NCBI RefSeq assembly: GCF_014898815.1
Contig: NW_026515509.1
Span: 248,001 to 312,000, forward strand
Source of the DNA: Panonychus citri
Lineage: Eukaryota; Arthropoda; Arachnida; Trombidiformes; Tetranychidae
Direction of reading: 5' to 3'
Length of the DNA: 64,000 bases
The notes under the pieces are model-generated. The model saw only the letters and a program-made list of their open reading frames with translations, had not been told where the DNA came from and searched no databases. This document shows, in pieces, positions 35,501 through 61,917 of the stretch (positions within the stretch are counted from its first letter, which is position 1; every line of letters starts with the position of its first letter). A program made the translations under genes and the position numbers.

Positions 35501-37630
35501 CACACTATACTTTTTGGGTCTGATGAATTTGGTTCACCTTTTGGCAAGAGATTAACCACGGCAGTTAATTTATCACCAATTAATTCAACTTGTTTCTTTA
35601 AATCACTGAATCCTTGTTGCCATCCTAATTGTTGCCTTTCATTGCTTACAATCTGATTTCGTTTGTATGTATTCTCAGCTACATTTGCTCGTCTTAACAA
35701 GTCAGAAACCGTGTCCATTTCAAATTGATCTAAATGCTGTGATATCGCTGGCCACATTCCTCTAATCGCAATTCTAATGATTTTCTTCTCGTTCATCTCA
35801 GATTCATATCTACGACACAAATCTTTCATCTTGAGAATATAATTTGCAACAGGTTGTTCAGGCTCTTGACGAAAATCGAATATCTTTTGTTCTAGCATCG
35901 TTCTATAATCTGATCTGCATAAATCCCTAACCATCATCTTCTTTAATGTAAGATAATCTTTAGGTCTCGATTTAACACTGGAAGATGCATAACAAGCATA
36001 CCAACTTCTTGCTGTTCCCCGCAAATACATTGGTAATCGCGTTAACTTAGTTTCATCATCCCAGCCGGCAGCATCCGATGCAAATTCATAGTTCTCGAAC
36101 CAATCAACTAAATCTTCGCCATAATCATAGCTTAAAGCATTAATATTGTTCAAATTGGCAACTGGTATCGAAGCAACTATTGATCCCGTTATTTTCTTAC
36201 CTTTAGCCTCTTTGATTTCTTTTTCAACTTCCATTTCGTTTCTTGATTTGTTTATTAATTAAGACAGATTAAGAATAGACTCATCAAACTCAGGGATAAT
36301 AGATTCAAAATTGGTGTATCGATTAATTCGATGGCAATTTTTTTTGGAGTACAATTTTCCCAACTCACTTGTATGCACGGTTTCTCATCATTATTGTTAT
36401 TCATTTACTTTATTCTTTTTTCAATCCAATCTTTTTTAACCGTATAATTTTGTTTTGATGAAATACATGATCAGTGGAAATATTCTTGGTGCTTTTGGGT
36501 ATCACGGTATCACCTAGATAAAACGAAGCCAATGAGTACGTAATATATTCGGCGATTTCCCTTGGAGTTTTATTTTGTAGCTCAATGAACGGCTGTGCTT
36601 GATGTTGTTGTTGAAATTTGTTGGACGCCTTGAGGAAAACCAACGCTTTTCTGTCCACCTCGTTGAATAGAGAATGAGATTTATCCAATTTAGCTGGATC
36701 AGATTTATCTATTTCGTATATTTGTCGTAATTTAACCGCTGATAGAAAATTTTCCTAGTCCGTTTTTCTAATTGTCTCAAATTTTTTAAGGCTTTACGTT
36801 TTCTGTTTTTCTCGTTAAGAAATGATTTGTAATTAAAACTTCTTTTCTGATTAGAATTTAATCCCGCAGGTCGATATGATTTCGGATCTAAGATATGTAA
36901 GTTATGACATGAAAAGGATTTCAGGATTAGCTAAGCAATAAGCAAAACGAAAGATTAATCGAATATTTCCCCAACTTGCTCTTGAAGCTGTTTCAGGGAA
37001 ATATTCGGTAACTTACCAAAATTATTGGCCATCGTCCAAGATAAGTTGAAATATGAATCGGTTAAATAATTTAAATTGTTAGAACAAAGAAAATTAAACA
37101 ATTTTCAATAAACAGTTTCAGGAGATCCTGGCAGCTTCGCCAAAATGAAATGAATTTTCATTTAATACTTTAAAATTTAACTTTTAATCTCTTCAAAACA
37201 AAGGTTAGAGAGAGAATGAGTATTATGAATTAGATACATTGTATATTAGATACACTACAATATCTATTGAGCATCATCATTATCTTCATTATCATCATTA
37301 TCATCATCATCACGAAAGTAATCAACATAAATCAGTCACCAGACTGTGACCTGGCCATGGTCACCTATGGTCACAGTCTGGTTAACAATTATTTTATTAC
37401 ATATGATAACAAAAATAATCATGAGAACTATAAAAATAACACAAAAATTTACTTTCATCAATTAACAGGTTTTGTTCCTCACCATTTGTTCCACATGCTT
37501 CCATAGCATCAGCTATCACACAGGCTGAATAATGATTAAGAATAAATCGATTAAATAATGAAAAATTGTAACTGATAAAAGACTTACCGAAGCTAAGTAG
37601 CATCAAAAAAGGAGTTTTTTGTAAGAACAT
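29531..37630 (-). CDS. Possible small secreted-protein gene split by two mobile elements
   Basis: Predicted minus-strand exon 1 (37630-37588) encodes a signal-peptide-like start, MFLQKTPFLMLLSF, ending at a GTAAGT donor. Exon 2 (37524-37483) continues it (ACVIADAMEACGTN) and ends at a GTGAGG donor. The LTR element (30211-37401) lies in the following intron. A phase-compatible exon starts at 29687 after a TTTAG acceptor and reads DPKPYYPQRLNHYSKKKFNH, a highly basic stretch running to the TA target of foldback element 2 at about 29531. Without the LTR element the intron would be about 0.6 kb. The protein is not recognised. Exons 1-2 are moderately convincing; the link to 29687 is inference. 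Confidence 0.4.
30039..30098 (-). pseudogene. tRNA-like relic lacking the anticodon arm
   Basis: The minus strand contains an A-box-like TAGCTCAGTGAATAGAGC and a B-box-like GAGTTCGAATCTC, ending CACTTGGGTCA. The gap between the boxes is far too short for an anticodon arm, and no good acceptor stem is visible. It is a deleted tRNA copy or a tRNA-derived (SINE-type) fragment. Confidence 0.6.
30211..30475 (-). repeat. 3' LTR of the Gypsy element
   Basis: 265 bp, paired with 37146-37401. It contains a perfect 13-bp inverted repeat, CCAGACTGTGACC (30413-30425) with GGTCACAGTCTGG (30443-30455). Confidence 0.9.
30698..32181 (-). pseudogene. Retroelement envelope gene, frameshifted
   Basis: An F-type/errantivirus-like envelope glycoprotein in two frames (to 31174, then 31189-30698). 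A likely internal start near 32181 (MGRKIDGTKF) is followed by a signal-anchor (SIKSLSILLILCLV). Next come a Pro/Ser/Cys-rich region, a furin-type site (RVKKAKR) followed by a hydrophobic fusion-peptide-like stretch, helical regions with N-glycosylation sites, and after the shift a TM helix (TIVIAFSMLTCFCVGC). The break is a one-base shift at about 31175-31190. The reading frame is continuous upstream with the integrase C-terminus, so the envelope was probably expressed from a spliced message, as in gypsy-type errantiviruses. Confidence 0.8.
32182..33757 (-). pseudogene. RNase H (partial) and integrase, frameshifted
   Basis: The pol 3' part. The RNase H region begins at NYAISDKECCAIVYAIEKFR, so the first catalytic Asp region (TDAS-type) is missing by deletion at the junction with the RT frame near 33757. 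The integrase has an HHCC zinc-binding region (NHDDILSGH ... CAVCQ), then Asp in GIDMIS, Asp in ISDRGTNF and Glu in GLTEKTN, a DD35E core. One frameshift lies at about 32510-32570, after GREPTLPVDL. The C-terminal GPY/F-like module (FSPNFRGPFIVEKR) is in the next frame and runs directly into the envelope. Confidence 0.9.
33754..35346 (-). CDS. Gypsy protease and reverse transcriptase
   Basis: A 530-aa open frame. The aspartic protease active site is VDTGSD (DTG at residues 37-39). RT motifs are in order: VDYRRLNAVTKK, FTLLDLKSEYYQIA, FVVMPFGLTCAPATFQ and the catalytic YIDD at 377-380, then LGHKITKEG and the thumb region. It copies element RNA into DNA using a tRNA primer. The frame ends after HYDPKLITKV where an RNase H segment is missing. 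It starts 19 bp past the gag stop in another frame, so expression from gag probably needs frameshifting or reinitiation. Confidence 0.93.
   Translation of the reverse strand: MVLRNSVLQNLFNSIDDNNLIFMKVKINDYDFSTLVDTGSDVTIITREIVNRLHASIEPYQGPRTDTASNLPLKPSGQITLTFTLIDSHSEIIKIQSTVMVVDYLPAGIEILIAQDIARIASLEINCSNKTVIISRETNDGDDLSSDESLPDIWDSESDEERQLTMVNVPHKEEQFNLDYGLEQIEKEKVQQLLIAHRNCFSFSGDKIGKTQIVKHQINTGDHPPIHQPPYRLSALKRELATKMIDELIDDGFVLPSNSPWASPIVMVDKKTGEKRFCVDYRRLNAVTKKDVYPLPDIQLALDCLQGAKYFTLLDLKSEYYQIAMDPIDQEKTAFITQDGLFEFVVMPFGLTCAPATFQRLMDRVISGLKYNCVLVYIDDVIIFSKTFEEYLIHLNLVLRRLSDASFTLKPSKCFFGKSEILYLGHKITKEGQYPDENKLTAIANYPVPVNLTDVRAFVALCSYFRRFIKGFAITAKPLTNLTRKEIGFNWGKEQDDAFQELKFKLTNPPLLVHYDPKLITKVDYLEDLN
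35365..36234 (-). CDS. Gypsy gag protein
   Basis: A 289-aa capsid/nucleocapsid protein. The central part contains the retrotransposon gag (capsid) pattern: WFENYEFASDAAGWDDETKL, LRGTARSWY and later RIAIRGMWPAI. A CCHC zinc knuckle follows near the C-terminus (CNYCNKPGHKKYQC, spacing C-x2-C-x4-H-x4-C). It forms the particle that packages element RNA. The frame appears intact. Confidence 0.92.
   Translation of the reverse strand: MEVEKEIKEAKGKKITGSIVASIPVANLNNINALSYDYGEDLVDWFENYEFASDAAGWDDETKLTRLPMYLRGTARSWYACYASSSVKSRPKDYLTLKKMMVRDLCRSDYRTMLEQKIFDFRQEPEQPVANYILKMKDLCRRYESEMNEKKIIRIAIRGMWPAISQHLDQFEMDTVSDLLRRANVAENTYKRNQIVSNERQQLGWQQGFSDLKKQVELIGDKLTAVVNLLPKGEPNSSDPKSIVCNYCNKPGHKKYQCLARKRDEEKKIKENETNYPSTSGYKNPNNNW
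36410..36930 (-). pseudogene. Leader-region open frame of the Gypsy element, frameshifted
   Basis: Between the 5' LTR and gag, the minus strand carries two adjoining coding-like pieces: a basic one (about 36930-36757, FLNEKNRKRKALKNLRQL) and a second (to 36410, including LSAVKLRQIYEIDKSDPAKL). They join across a one-base shift at about 36757 next to a T run. This could be a gag N-terminal (matrix-like) piece or an accessory gene. Not recognised. Confidence 0.4.
37127..37142 (-). promoter_or_regulatory. tRNA primer-binding site
   Basis: The minus strand reads TGGCGAAGCTGCCAGG, three bases inside the 5' LTR. Its complement CCTGGCAGCTTCGCCA ends in CCA like a mature tRNA 3' end. The tRNA identity was not determined. 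Confidence 0.75.
37146..37401 (-). repeat. 5' LTR of the Gypsy element
   Basis: 256 bp, paired with 30211-30475. The internal 13-bp inverted repeat is conserved at 37339-37351 and 37369-37381. Confidence 0.9.
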
Positions 37631-40600
37631 AACTAATTTATTTAGTTGTTATTGAAAAAGAGTAATTTCTCAATACGATAAAAATAAAGTGTATGACTAT
37701 ACAAATGCTTGTTTACAAATGAAATAAGTTTAAAGAGTAACAAAGTTTCAGTAACTATAAGACAAAATACGCGCATTTTTTAAATTCAGATGATTAAACT
37801 TCCTATTTAAAACTCATCCCATTTATCATTAGTATTTCCCCCACTTCCGCTTCTGGCTCACCTAGAAGCGGAGCTTTATATATTTAAAGTAATAGAGGGT
37901 TCAGCTGGTACAGCTTTTCGGAATTTCAGCTATCAATTACTATTGGTTAGGAGCTTAAGCTCACTATCCTTATAATTAATAATAATGTTCAGCGGGGAAA
38001 ACAGTTCAGCCAGAGTTTCAACAACAGCGTTTAACTGCTCTTGGTCAGGAGCGTACGCTCACTGTCCTCACAATTAATAATAACACAACACAACATATGA
38101 ATTTCAACTAATTCACTTTCATGGTTTCAGCATTTGAATCATCACCATCATCAGCTAATGATTAAATGATTTAGTTGATTAAATTTAACCAACAATCAAA
38201 TCAATTAACAAAAACAACAGCAACAATTAAACAGAATAAAATTAACAACAATAATAATCAAAATTAAAATTAAAAATTAGTTAATTAATTGTAGGATTAG
38301 GTAGAGAGAGAAATTAATTGAAAAGAAAGAGAAAAGAAAGTGGAAAAGAAAGAGAAATGGAAATGGAAAAAGAGAAAGAGAAAGAGGATTTCTTATCCTT
38401 TGGTTTTTCTTTCTCTAACTTTCAACTTTACATTACATATACCACTTATTACTACTCTTGTTTTCTTCTCTCTTTCAACCTCCGATCAATTAACTAATTT
38501 TTACTCGATGTTTATTGGCATTGTTGTTGATCAACCAAAACATAGATGGGTTAACACAATTAATTTCTCCTTTTTTACCCACTTTCCTCGATTCTTCTTT
38601 TCTCTAATTTGCCACATTTACTGATAGCTATAATTCGGCTTCACCAATTCGAGTTTATTAATATTAGGTTGATTCACGATGAATAACTTTTATTTGACCT
38701 TCAAATAGCTGAAATTTTGTCTATTACTAATAAAGACCTTGAGAATTCTAACTTAGCTTTGACTTTGGTCATGATTCAATTCTCATTAACACTAGTCACA
38801 TAGTCACCCTAATCGATAGTCATTATCATTGTCTTCTATCTTTCTTAATCCTACTCGATTTTCCTAAGTTAATTCTGACCAACTTTCCATTCTTCATCTT
38901 TATGGACTACAACTTTGTATTAAACTGTATAATGTCGCTACATATTGATTAGCTCCAATGTCTCGATTTATCGAAACTCAATTTCATCATCGAGTTCAGT
39001 CTTAGCACTATCAGCAAATCTTCCTCATGTCGAGATTCTTCACCTTTGATTTATCGTCCAATTTTCACTGAGGATAGTGAACTTTGTCTTCTAATATTTT
39101 CTCAGTTGGTTATACTTAAATCTGATCAGTGACCTGCACTTTGACTGAATTAATCAGTTCTTCTATTGTGAGCTATACTTAATGTCTTAGCTTCATGAAC
39201 TTATGGTTTCTACATCATCTTCAGTTATATTAATAGAACCAAATGAATCAACCTAATAGTAAATGATAACCTTGAAAGTGATGAAAAAAGATGTTTCGCA
39301 TCATTTTTTCTTTCATCTTTTTCATTCATAATCGTAATAATTGTCCTCTTCTCATCTTCCACTACTTAAATTTACTCTTTATATTTATTTTTTTCGTTAG
39401 AAACTAAACCATTTCCGTCGGAAACAGTCTTTGTTCTGCATCATCTTCACTTTTTTTCAACTCTTTCCTAGCCTTATCTGATCTTCTCTCACTTACTGAT
39501 TCACATTTGTCCCTTAAGCACAAAACGCAAATCCATCGCATTTGGAAATATAAAGATAATAAAGTTCATAAATATAATAGTTACATGATATTCACCCTCC
39601 TCTATGATGATGATCCCTCGAACATTATATTGATAAATGTTACAGAGCTAATAGAAAAAAAATAATAAACGAAAAAAACTGGAAACTTGAAATAATAACA
39701 ATAAACGTTAATGATGCTACTGTATTTGTGGACAGAGAGATTTAACATCTTTCAAACTATTAATAAATTAATCTTCATAGCCTTAATCAAAGATGAGGAT
39801 TCTAATTATTCCCATATCCTAATAGATTATTTAACAAAAGTAGTCACTATTGACCGAATAGTTTGACCACAAAGCATTAATGGATTATTTTTTATTTTCA
39901 AATTTTCACCTTTCATTTTAATAGTTGTTCATTCAGCCCCTTCCTCCCAATTGTCGTTAATCACTCACCATCCCTGAAGGAACAATGAGTTTGTTGACAA
40001 AAGAAACAGAGCTAGATAGGAGAAAAGTTCTAACTGAAGGATAAAATTAATCGATTGATTAAATTTCATCATCAATGATTAAAGTGATTATGTGACTCTC
40101 GATGATTGATTCAATAAACTGATTCGTTTACCTGGTGTTGATATCATCAAGTGGCTTCATGAAAGATTAAACTTTTTCATTCACCAGAAAAAAACCATTT
40201 CATCATAATTCTGATGATTATGATGTATTATTCATCTTAGAAATCGAGTGAGCAGAGAGAGAGAGAGAAAGAAAAGTTAGCTAAGAAAAAAACTCGAACA
40301 ACTTTTTTTTCTCCTTCCATAAGAAACTTCTTTCTAATAAGAGAAAGATGATTATGATAAGAGAAATAGAAAAACTCGAAGCTATTTAAAGGAAGCATAA
40401 GATGATCAATCTTATCTTCATCTTCATATCTCACTCTTTGTCATTGTGGCTCAGTCATCAGGGTGGGGTTATTTCTGAGAATGATGAATTGTGTCTGACA
40501 AGAGTTTAGTTAATATTTGATTGTGTTAATAGCGATGATAATAAACAACATGTTATTATCATCGTCAAGATTATCAACTTTGTTTCTTCCGTTTCTTTTT

Positions 40601-40881
40601 TATCGTCACGAATACGAGTAGAGGCAGCAGAAAAAATGTTCTCAGAATGAATTCAGATAAAATATTATCTCTTCCTCTGTCATGGTGATGATGGAAAGAA
40701 GAGAGAAAAAATTGTAGCAAGAGTGACAATGATTTACGATGTCATCTTGAATACTAAATATTACATGAGATTCGGAATGCGTGGAAATGATTTGAGCTGT
40801 TAAGTTTTTTCCAACGTAACAAAAAAGTTCTGATGGGATGTTTTTTGCTTTCGATTTCCTTTTTTCGTCTTCCAATTTCAG
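37631..40881. other. Non-coding stretch upstream of the Ig exons
   Basis: No supported gene. A purine-rich tract (about 38320-38390) makes a spurious Lys/Glu frame. It may be intron or promoter of the sidestep-like gene. The missing first exon was looked for here by eye and not found. Confidence 0.5.
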
Positions 40882-58092
<17,211 letters not shown>

Positions 58093-58163
58093 ATTGTGAT
58101 TAAGATCATATTTGTTGGTTAACCAATTGAGATAATAATTTATAAATCACAATTGCCTTAATC

Positions 58164-58169
58164 TTTATT
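58164..58169 (-). terminator. Possible poly(A) signal of the legumain-like gene
   Basis: AATAAA on the minus strand, about 250 bp past the stop at 58414. If used, its transcript would overlap the 3' UTR of the convergent receptor gene. Confidence 0.4.
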
Positions 58170-58300
58170 ATGCCTTTAAGTTAATTGTTGACAGTTAATT
58201 ACAAAAAGTATTTGATATTGTTTGTATTATGATAGATAATCTTAATTGCTGTGATATATTTTATATAATACAATTTCGTGGTTTTTTAATATGAATTTTC

Positions 58301-58306
58301 AATAAA
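58301..58306 (+). terminator. Poly(A) signal of the sidestep-like gene
   Basis: AATAAA about 210 bp after the receptor stop codon at 58090-58092, on the plus strand. Confidence 0.6.
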
Positions 58307-58413
58307 GTTTTATAACAATTAGAATATGAATTATTAACAATTTAAGTTGATTTGGAATTGGAAAGCAAAAAAATGTAATAACTACAATGGTTAAGGTCAT
58401 TTGTTAATTGTAA

Positions 58414-59769
58414 TCAAATGATGTTTTCAAATCTATGGTTAATTATATGTCGACGACAAGCTTGATACATTGATGGTAAAAATTTATCTAATTGTTGGGA
58501 TAATTTGGATTCTGATTCGTTGATTATGTTTGCAAATGCGTACATTTTAACCATTGCATAAGAGCCTCGAGCGATATTCAAACAATCGGTGTGAAATTTG
58601 GTCACAATTAAATGGTAAATGTCATGATTAAGCAATCGGCTTGAGCTGGACAATATATGGGTGACATTTGAACAATAACCAGCCCAACAAAGGTCATCAA
58701 TGAGTCGGTAAAAGGCTCGATCAAATGATCTTCGTAAATTGATAATTTCCAATAATGACTCTTCTTTTGAGGTCACTTTCAACATTTCGAGGGGAACATC
58801 AATTGTTGATAATTGATCTCTGATTGTTGATAACTGTTCAACTTTTATACTCTCATTGGAGCCCATAAATTGTCCAATCGGAAGATGAACCAAACTAAGG
58901 TCACCATATTGCCGGGGAGTTAATGGTTTAGATTGTGAGTGTCCAATGGATCGGACAATGGCCTGAAATTGTTGGGATAATGTTACATTGCTTAGTGAAA
59001 ATTTGGATCCTGAATATGATAACCATGCAGATGAAAATGAATTAGCTAAACACGTTGAAGGAATTAGCTGATTGTTACAATAACAGGCAACGTTCAATTG
59101 ATTAGCTGATGCTGATGATAAACTGTAAACACTAATATTTTCAGGTAACATTGAGTCAAACATTGAACCTGAATAATCAGTATCAAGGTAAACTGTTAGG
59201 TGGGAAAATTTTTGATTAATCTTCAAGTTAATCAATGCTTCATTAAATGATTTAGATGTTAAAATATCATTTGGGAAGGAAATTAATCCGGTTGAACCAA
59301 GAGACGAGATATAAATGAAAACATTATCATTTGAATTAGATTTTAACACTTTGGGTAATTCAAGTGATGATGAACCATTTAAAATGTTTAGAAAGTTAAT
59401 TGGTGTAACTTGATTACCAGAATAATCAATTTTCAATCCAGAATAAACATCATTACCATGCGGCGAATTGAACAATTTACCCTTAATAGGATTTTTCTCA
59501 TTATGAGCGATATCATCAGTCGACATTACGATAATATTTTCCTTCGGAATCCCATGAGATCGGAGGATTTGATAACCATGAGCAATATTGGCCTGATGTC
59601 GATAATTAATCCAACCCGAAGTACCAGCAATTAAAATGGCATGAGTATTAACAGGTGACTGTTGTTGGTGGTGATTAATTGATGGATAACTAATAACGAG
59701 TGAAACTTTTGATAAGATTAACAGGTAAATAAAAGGTAACATAAAATTAAGAGTTAATTGTTGTTCCAT
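58414..59769 (-). CDS. Legumain-family pseudoenzyme (catalytic His and Cys lost)
   Basis: A 451-aa protein encoded by a single exon. A signal peptide (about residues 8-28) is followed by a clear C13 (legumain) fold: ILIAGTSGWINYRHQANIAH, then DDIAHNEKNP, DVYSGLKIDYSGNQVTPINF and VYSLSSASAN. The C-terminal prodomain-like helical part with paired cysteines is kept. The catalytic His motif (F-T-D-H-G in active legumain) is ISSLG here, with Leu157 in place of His. The catalytic Cys motif (E-A-C-E-S) is DTDYS, with Asp198 in place of Cys. The fold is preserved, with no stops or frameshifts, so a non-proteolytic secreted or lysosomal role (binding, inhibition) is inferred rather than decay. The gene is convergent with the receptor gene. 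Confidence 0.93.
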   Translation of the reverse strand: MEQQLTLNFMLPFIYLLILSKVSLVISYPSINHHQQQSPVNTHAILIAGTSGWINYRHQANIAHGYQILRSHGIPKENIIVMSTDDIAHNEKNPIKGKLFNSPHGNDVYSGLKIDYSGNQVTPINFLNILNGSSSLELPKVLKSNSNDNVFIYISSLGSTGLISFPNDILTSKSFNEALINLKINQKFSHLTVYLDTDYSGSMFDSMLPENISVYSLSSASANQLNVACYCNNQLIPSTCLANSFSSAWLSYSGSKFSLSNVTLSQQFQAIVRSIGHSQSKPLTPRQYGDLSLVHLPIGQFMGSNESIKVEQLSTIRDQLSTIDVPLEMLKVTSKEESLLEIINLRRSFDRAFYRLIDDLCWAGYCSNVTHILSSSSRLLNHDIYHLIVTKFHTDCLNIARGSYAMVKMYAFANIINESESKLSQQLDKFLPSMYQACRRHIINHRFENII

Positions 59770-59832
59770 GTTAATTGTGGTTGTGATTGTGGTTTTTGAT
59801 TAACTGCTTGGTCCATGATTGATTGGTACTAC

Positions 59833-59840
59833 TTTATATA
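59833..59840 (-). promoter_or_regulatory. TATA box of the legumain-like gene
   Basis: TATATAAA on the minus strand, about 65 bp upstream of the start codon, within a TA-rich stretch. Confidence 0.5.
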
Positions 59841-59847
59841 TATATGG

Positions 59848-61119
59848 ATAATTTATTGGGCCTCTTTAATTGTTGATCGTCATCTATTAGATTATCTTGA
59901 TTATTGTTTTCCGATCAATTGATTATCTTGAAATCAATGCTTATCCTTTTGTCATCATTCAGGCCTTGTTATTATTTAAACAGTAATGATTAAGATTAGG
60001 TTAATTCCCGAGATAAATATCAAGGGCATCCCAGTGAATTTGTTGATTGTTAACAATTAATTGATATTCTGTTGGATGAAAACAAAAACAAAAGAAAACA
60101 ATTATTATCCCAATGAATATGATCAAGATTTGTTTTGGTAAAATTTGATAATCTTAATGAGATAATCTTCCAGTGGTGGGATTAATTAATATGGTAAACA
60201 ATATAATAATTACCTTATATTTGATTCTCTTAAAAAAAAGCATGATTACAATCATTAGTTTGATCGTGATTTTAACAGATAAAACCAATCAATTGATACA
60301 AATTAACTTGTCATTAAGCCAAATGATGACGATTATCAACTGATGATTTACATTGTTAACAATTAGATGTTAATCATTTGAGATTAACTACCAAGTCTCG
60401 TGGATTCCCTTTGAAATCTGGTGGAAATCCATAGATAAATCAATTGTTGGAATAAATTATAAATGACTAACACCATGTTAATCAATTTCGACTCAAATCA
60501 AATCAATAAATTACAGTAAACACTTAATTTAACTGTTAATCTAATTGAAAAACTTGAAGAAAAAACAACAACATTAAGATTATGAATTATTGTTCACTCA
60601 TCTCAATTAGAGAGACAAAAGGTAATCAACAGTTAATTTCACTATTAAAGTAACAATTTAACCTTGGAATATTTAAATTACTATCACAGCAATTAAAATG
60701 GAAATTAATTAAATTGTTAAAATGAAAGAAAACAGAAAATGATGAAAAAGAAATAAAAATTAACCGGTTAACAGCTGATCGATCACCTTAGTTACTAAAT
60801 GGAAGCCGTTGGTTACCAAGGTTGTTTCATGTTCTGCTTTTAATTTACATTAATTAATCATCTCTTTTAATTGTATCTTAATCATTTACTCAGTTAATTA
60901 ATCTTTAAGATAATCATGAACCCGTAGGTAAGAAGTAACAACAATTTAATTTCTATTCTTTTCTGTTTATTTTTCTCTTTTTTTCATTTTCTTTTTTTAG
61001 AATTTCACTTTTTTCTAATCTTTGTTTCTATTTGTAAATCTTATTTCTTAATTGTAGTTATTTAAGTTTGATTTTTTTTCTTTCGCCAATTGTTTTGCTA
61101 TTTTTTCGTTGGTTAAATT
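59848..61119. other. Intergenic region, divergent promoters
   Basis: About 1.3 kb between the legumain-like gene (minus) and sulfite oxidase (plus), with no open frame. It should hold both promoters. The last 160 bp are T-rich and directly precede the sulfite oxidase start. Confidence 0.6.
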
Positions 61120-61870
61120 ATGGTTAATTGTTCCCAATTACTACGGCCTTTTCTTACCAACAAGATATTGGTTGATTCTTGTCGAGTGAATCAAGTGATT
61201 AGATTTACATCAAGACGATCTTATTGTCATAATAATAATAATAGTGAACAACATGGTTATCAACAATATGGATTAAAACGTAATCAAATTAAGAGGATTT
61301 TAATTGCTTCTTCATTAAGTGTTACCACAATTGGTTTGATTGTCCATCGGAATAAATTGAAAGCAAAGGTTAATGAAATTCCTGGTAAAGAGTTTGAAGC
61401 TGGTAATCGACTTGATGGATTAAAAGAGTTTACCAAAGATGAAGTTAATCTTCATAATAATCTAGATAAAGGCATTTGGATTATCTATCGTAATGGTGTT
61501 TATGATATTACCCGATTCGTTGAACAACATCCTGGTGGAGATAAAATACTTTTAGGTGCTGGTCAAGATATTGAACCTTTTTGGAATCTGTATGCTGTTC
61601 ATAAACATCCCGATGTATTTAAATTGTTAGAGTCTCATCGTATTGGTAATTTATGTCCAGAAGATGTAAACAAAGACACTGTTGACCAGTCCAATGATCC
61701 ATATCAAGATGACCCTAAAAGGCCTGGTTATTTTTCCGTTCGTTCGGCTAAGCCTTTCAATGCTGAGCCTCCGTTGAATATTTTATCAGACTCATGGATA
61801 ACACCAAAGTAATTATGACCCAGATATTAATTGTGATTGACACTTTGGGAGTAATTTTTTTATTCGATTC

Positions 61871-61917
<47 letters not shown>

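Larger units (their letters stand above)
30211..37401 (-). mobile_element. Ty3/Gypsy LTR element with envelope gene (decayed)
   Basis: A 7,191-bp element on the minus strand with LTRs at 37146-37401 (5') and 30211-30475 (3'). The LTRs end TG...CA, and TATG duplications occur at 30207-30210 and 37402-37405. Order: LTR, primer-binding site, leader open frame, gag, protease-RT, RNase H-integrase, envelope, LTR. The LTRs differ by about a dozen substitutions plus a 9-bp and smaller indels (roughly 5% by eye), so the insertion is not recent. Internal damage includes an RNase H deletion and frameshifts in integrase, envelope and leader frames, so it is not autonomous as read. Confidence 0.95.

Noticed and set aside
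38340..38624. Lys/Glu then hydrophobic plus-strand frame
   Set aside because: It starts in a purine repeat and has no splice or family support.
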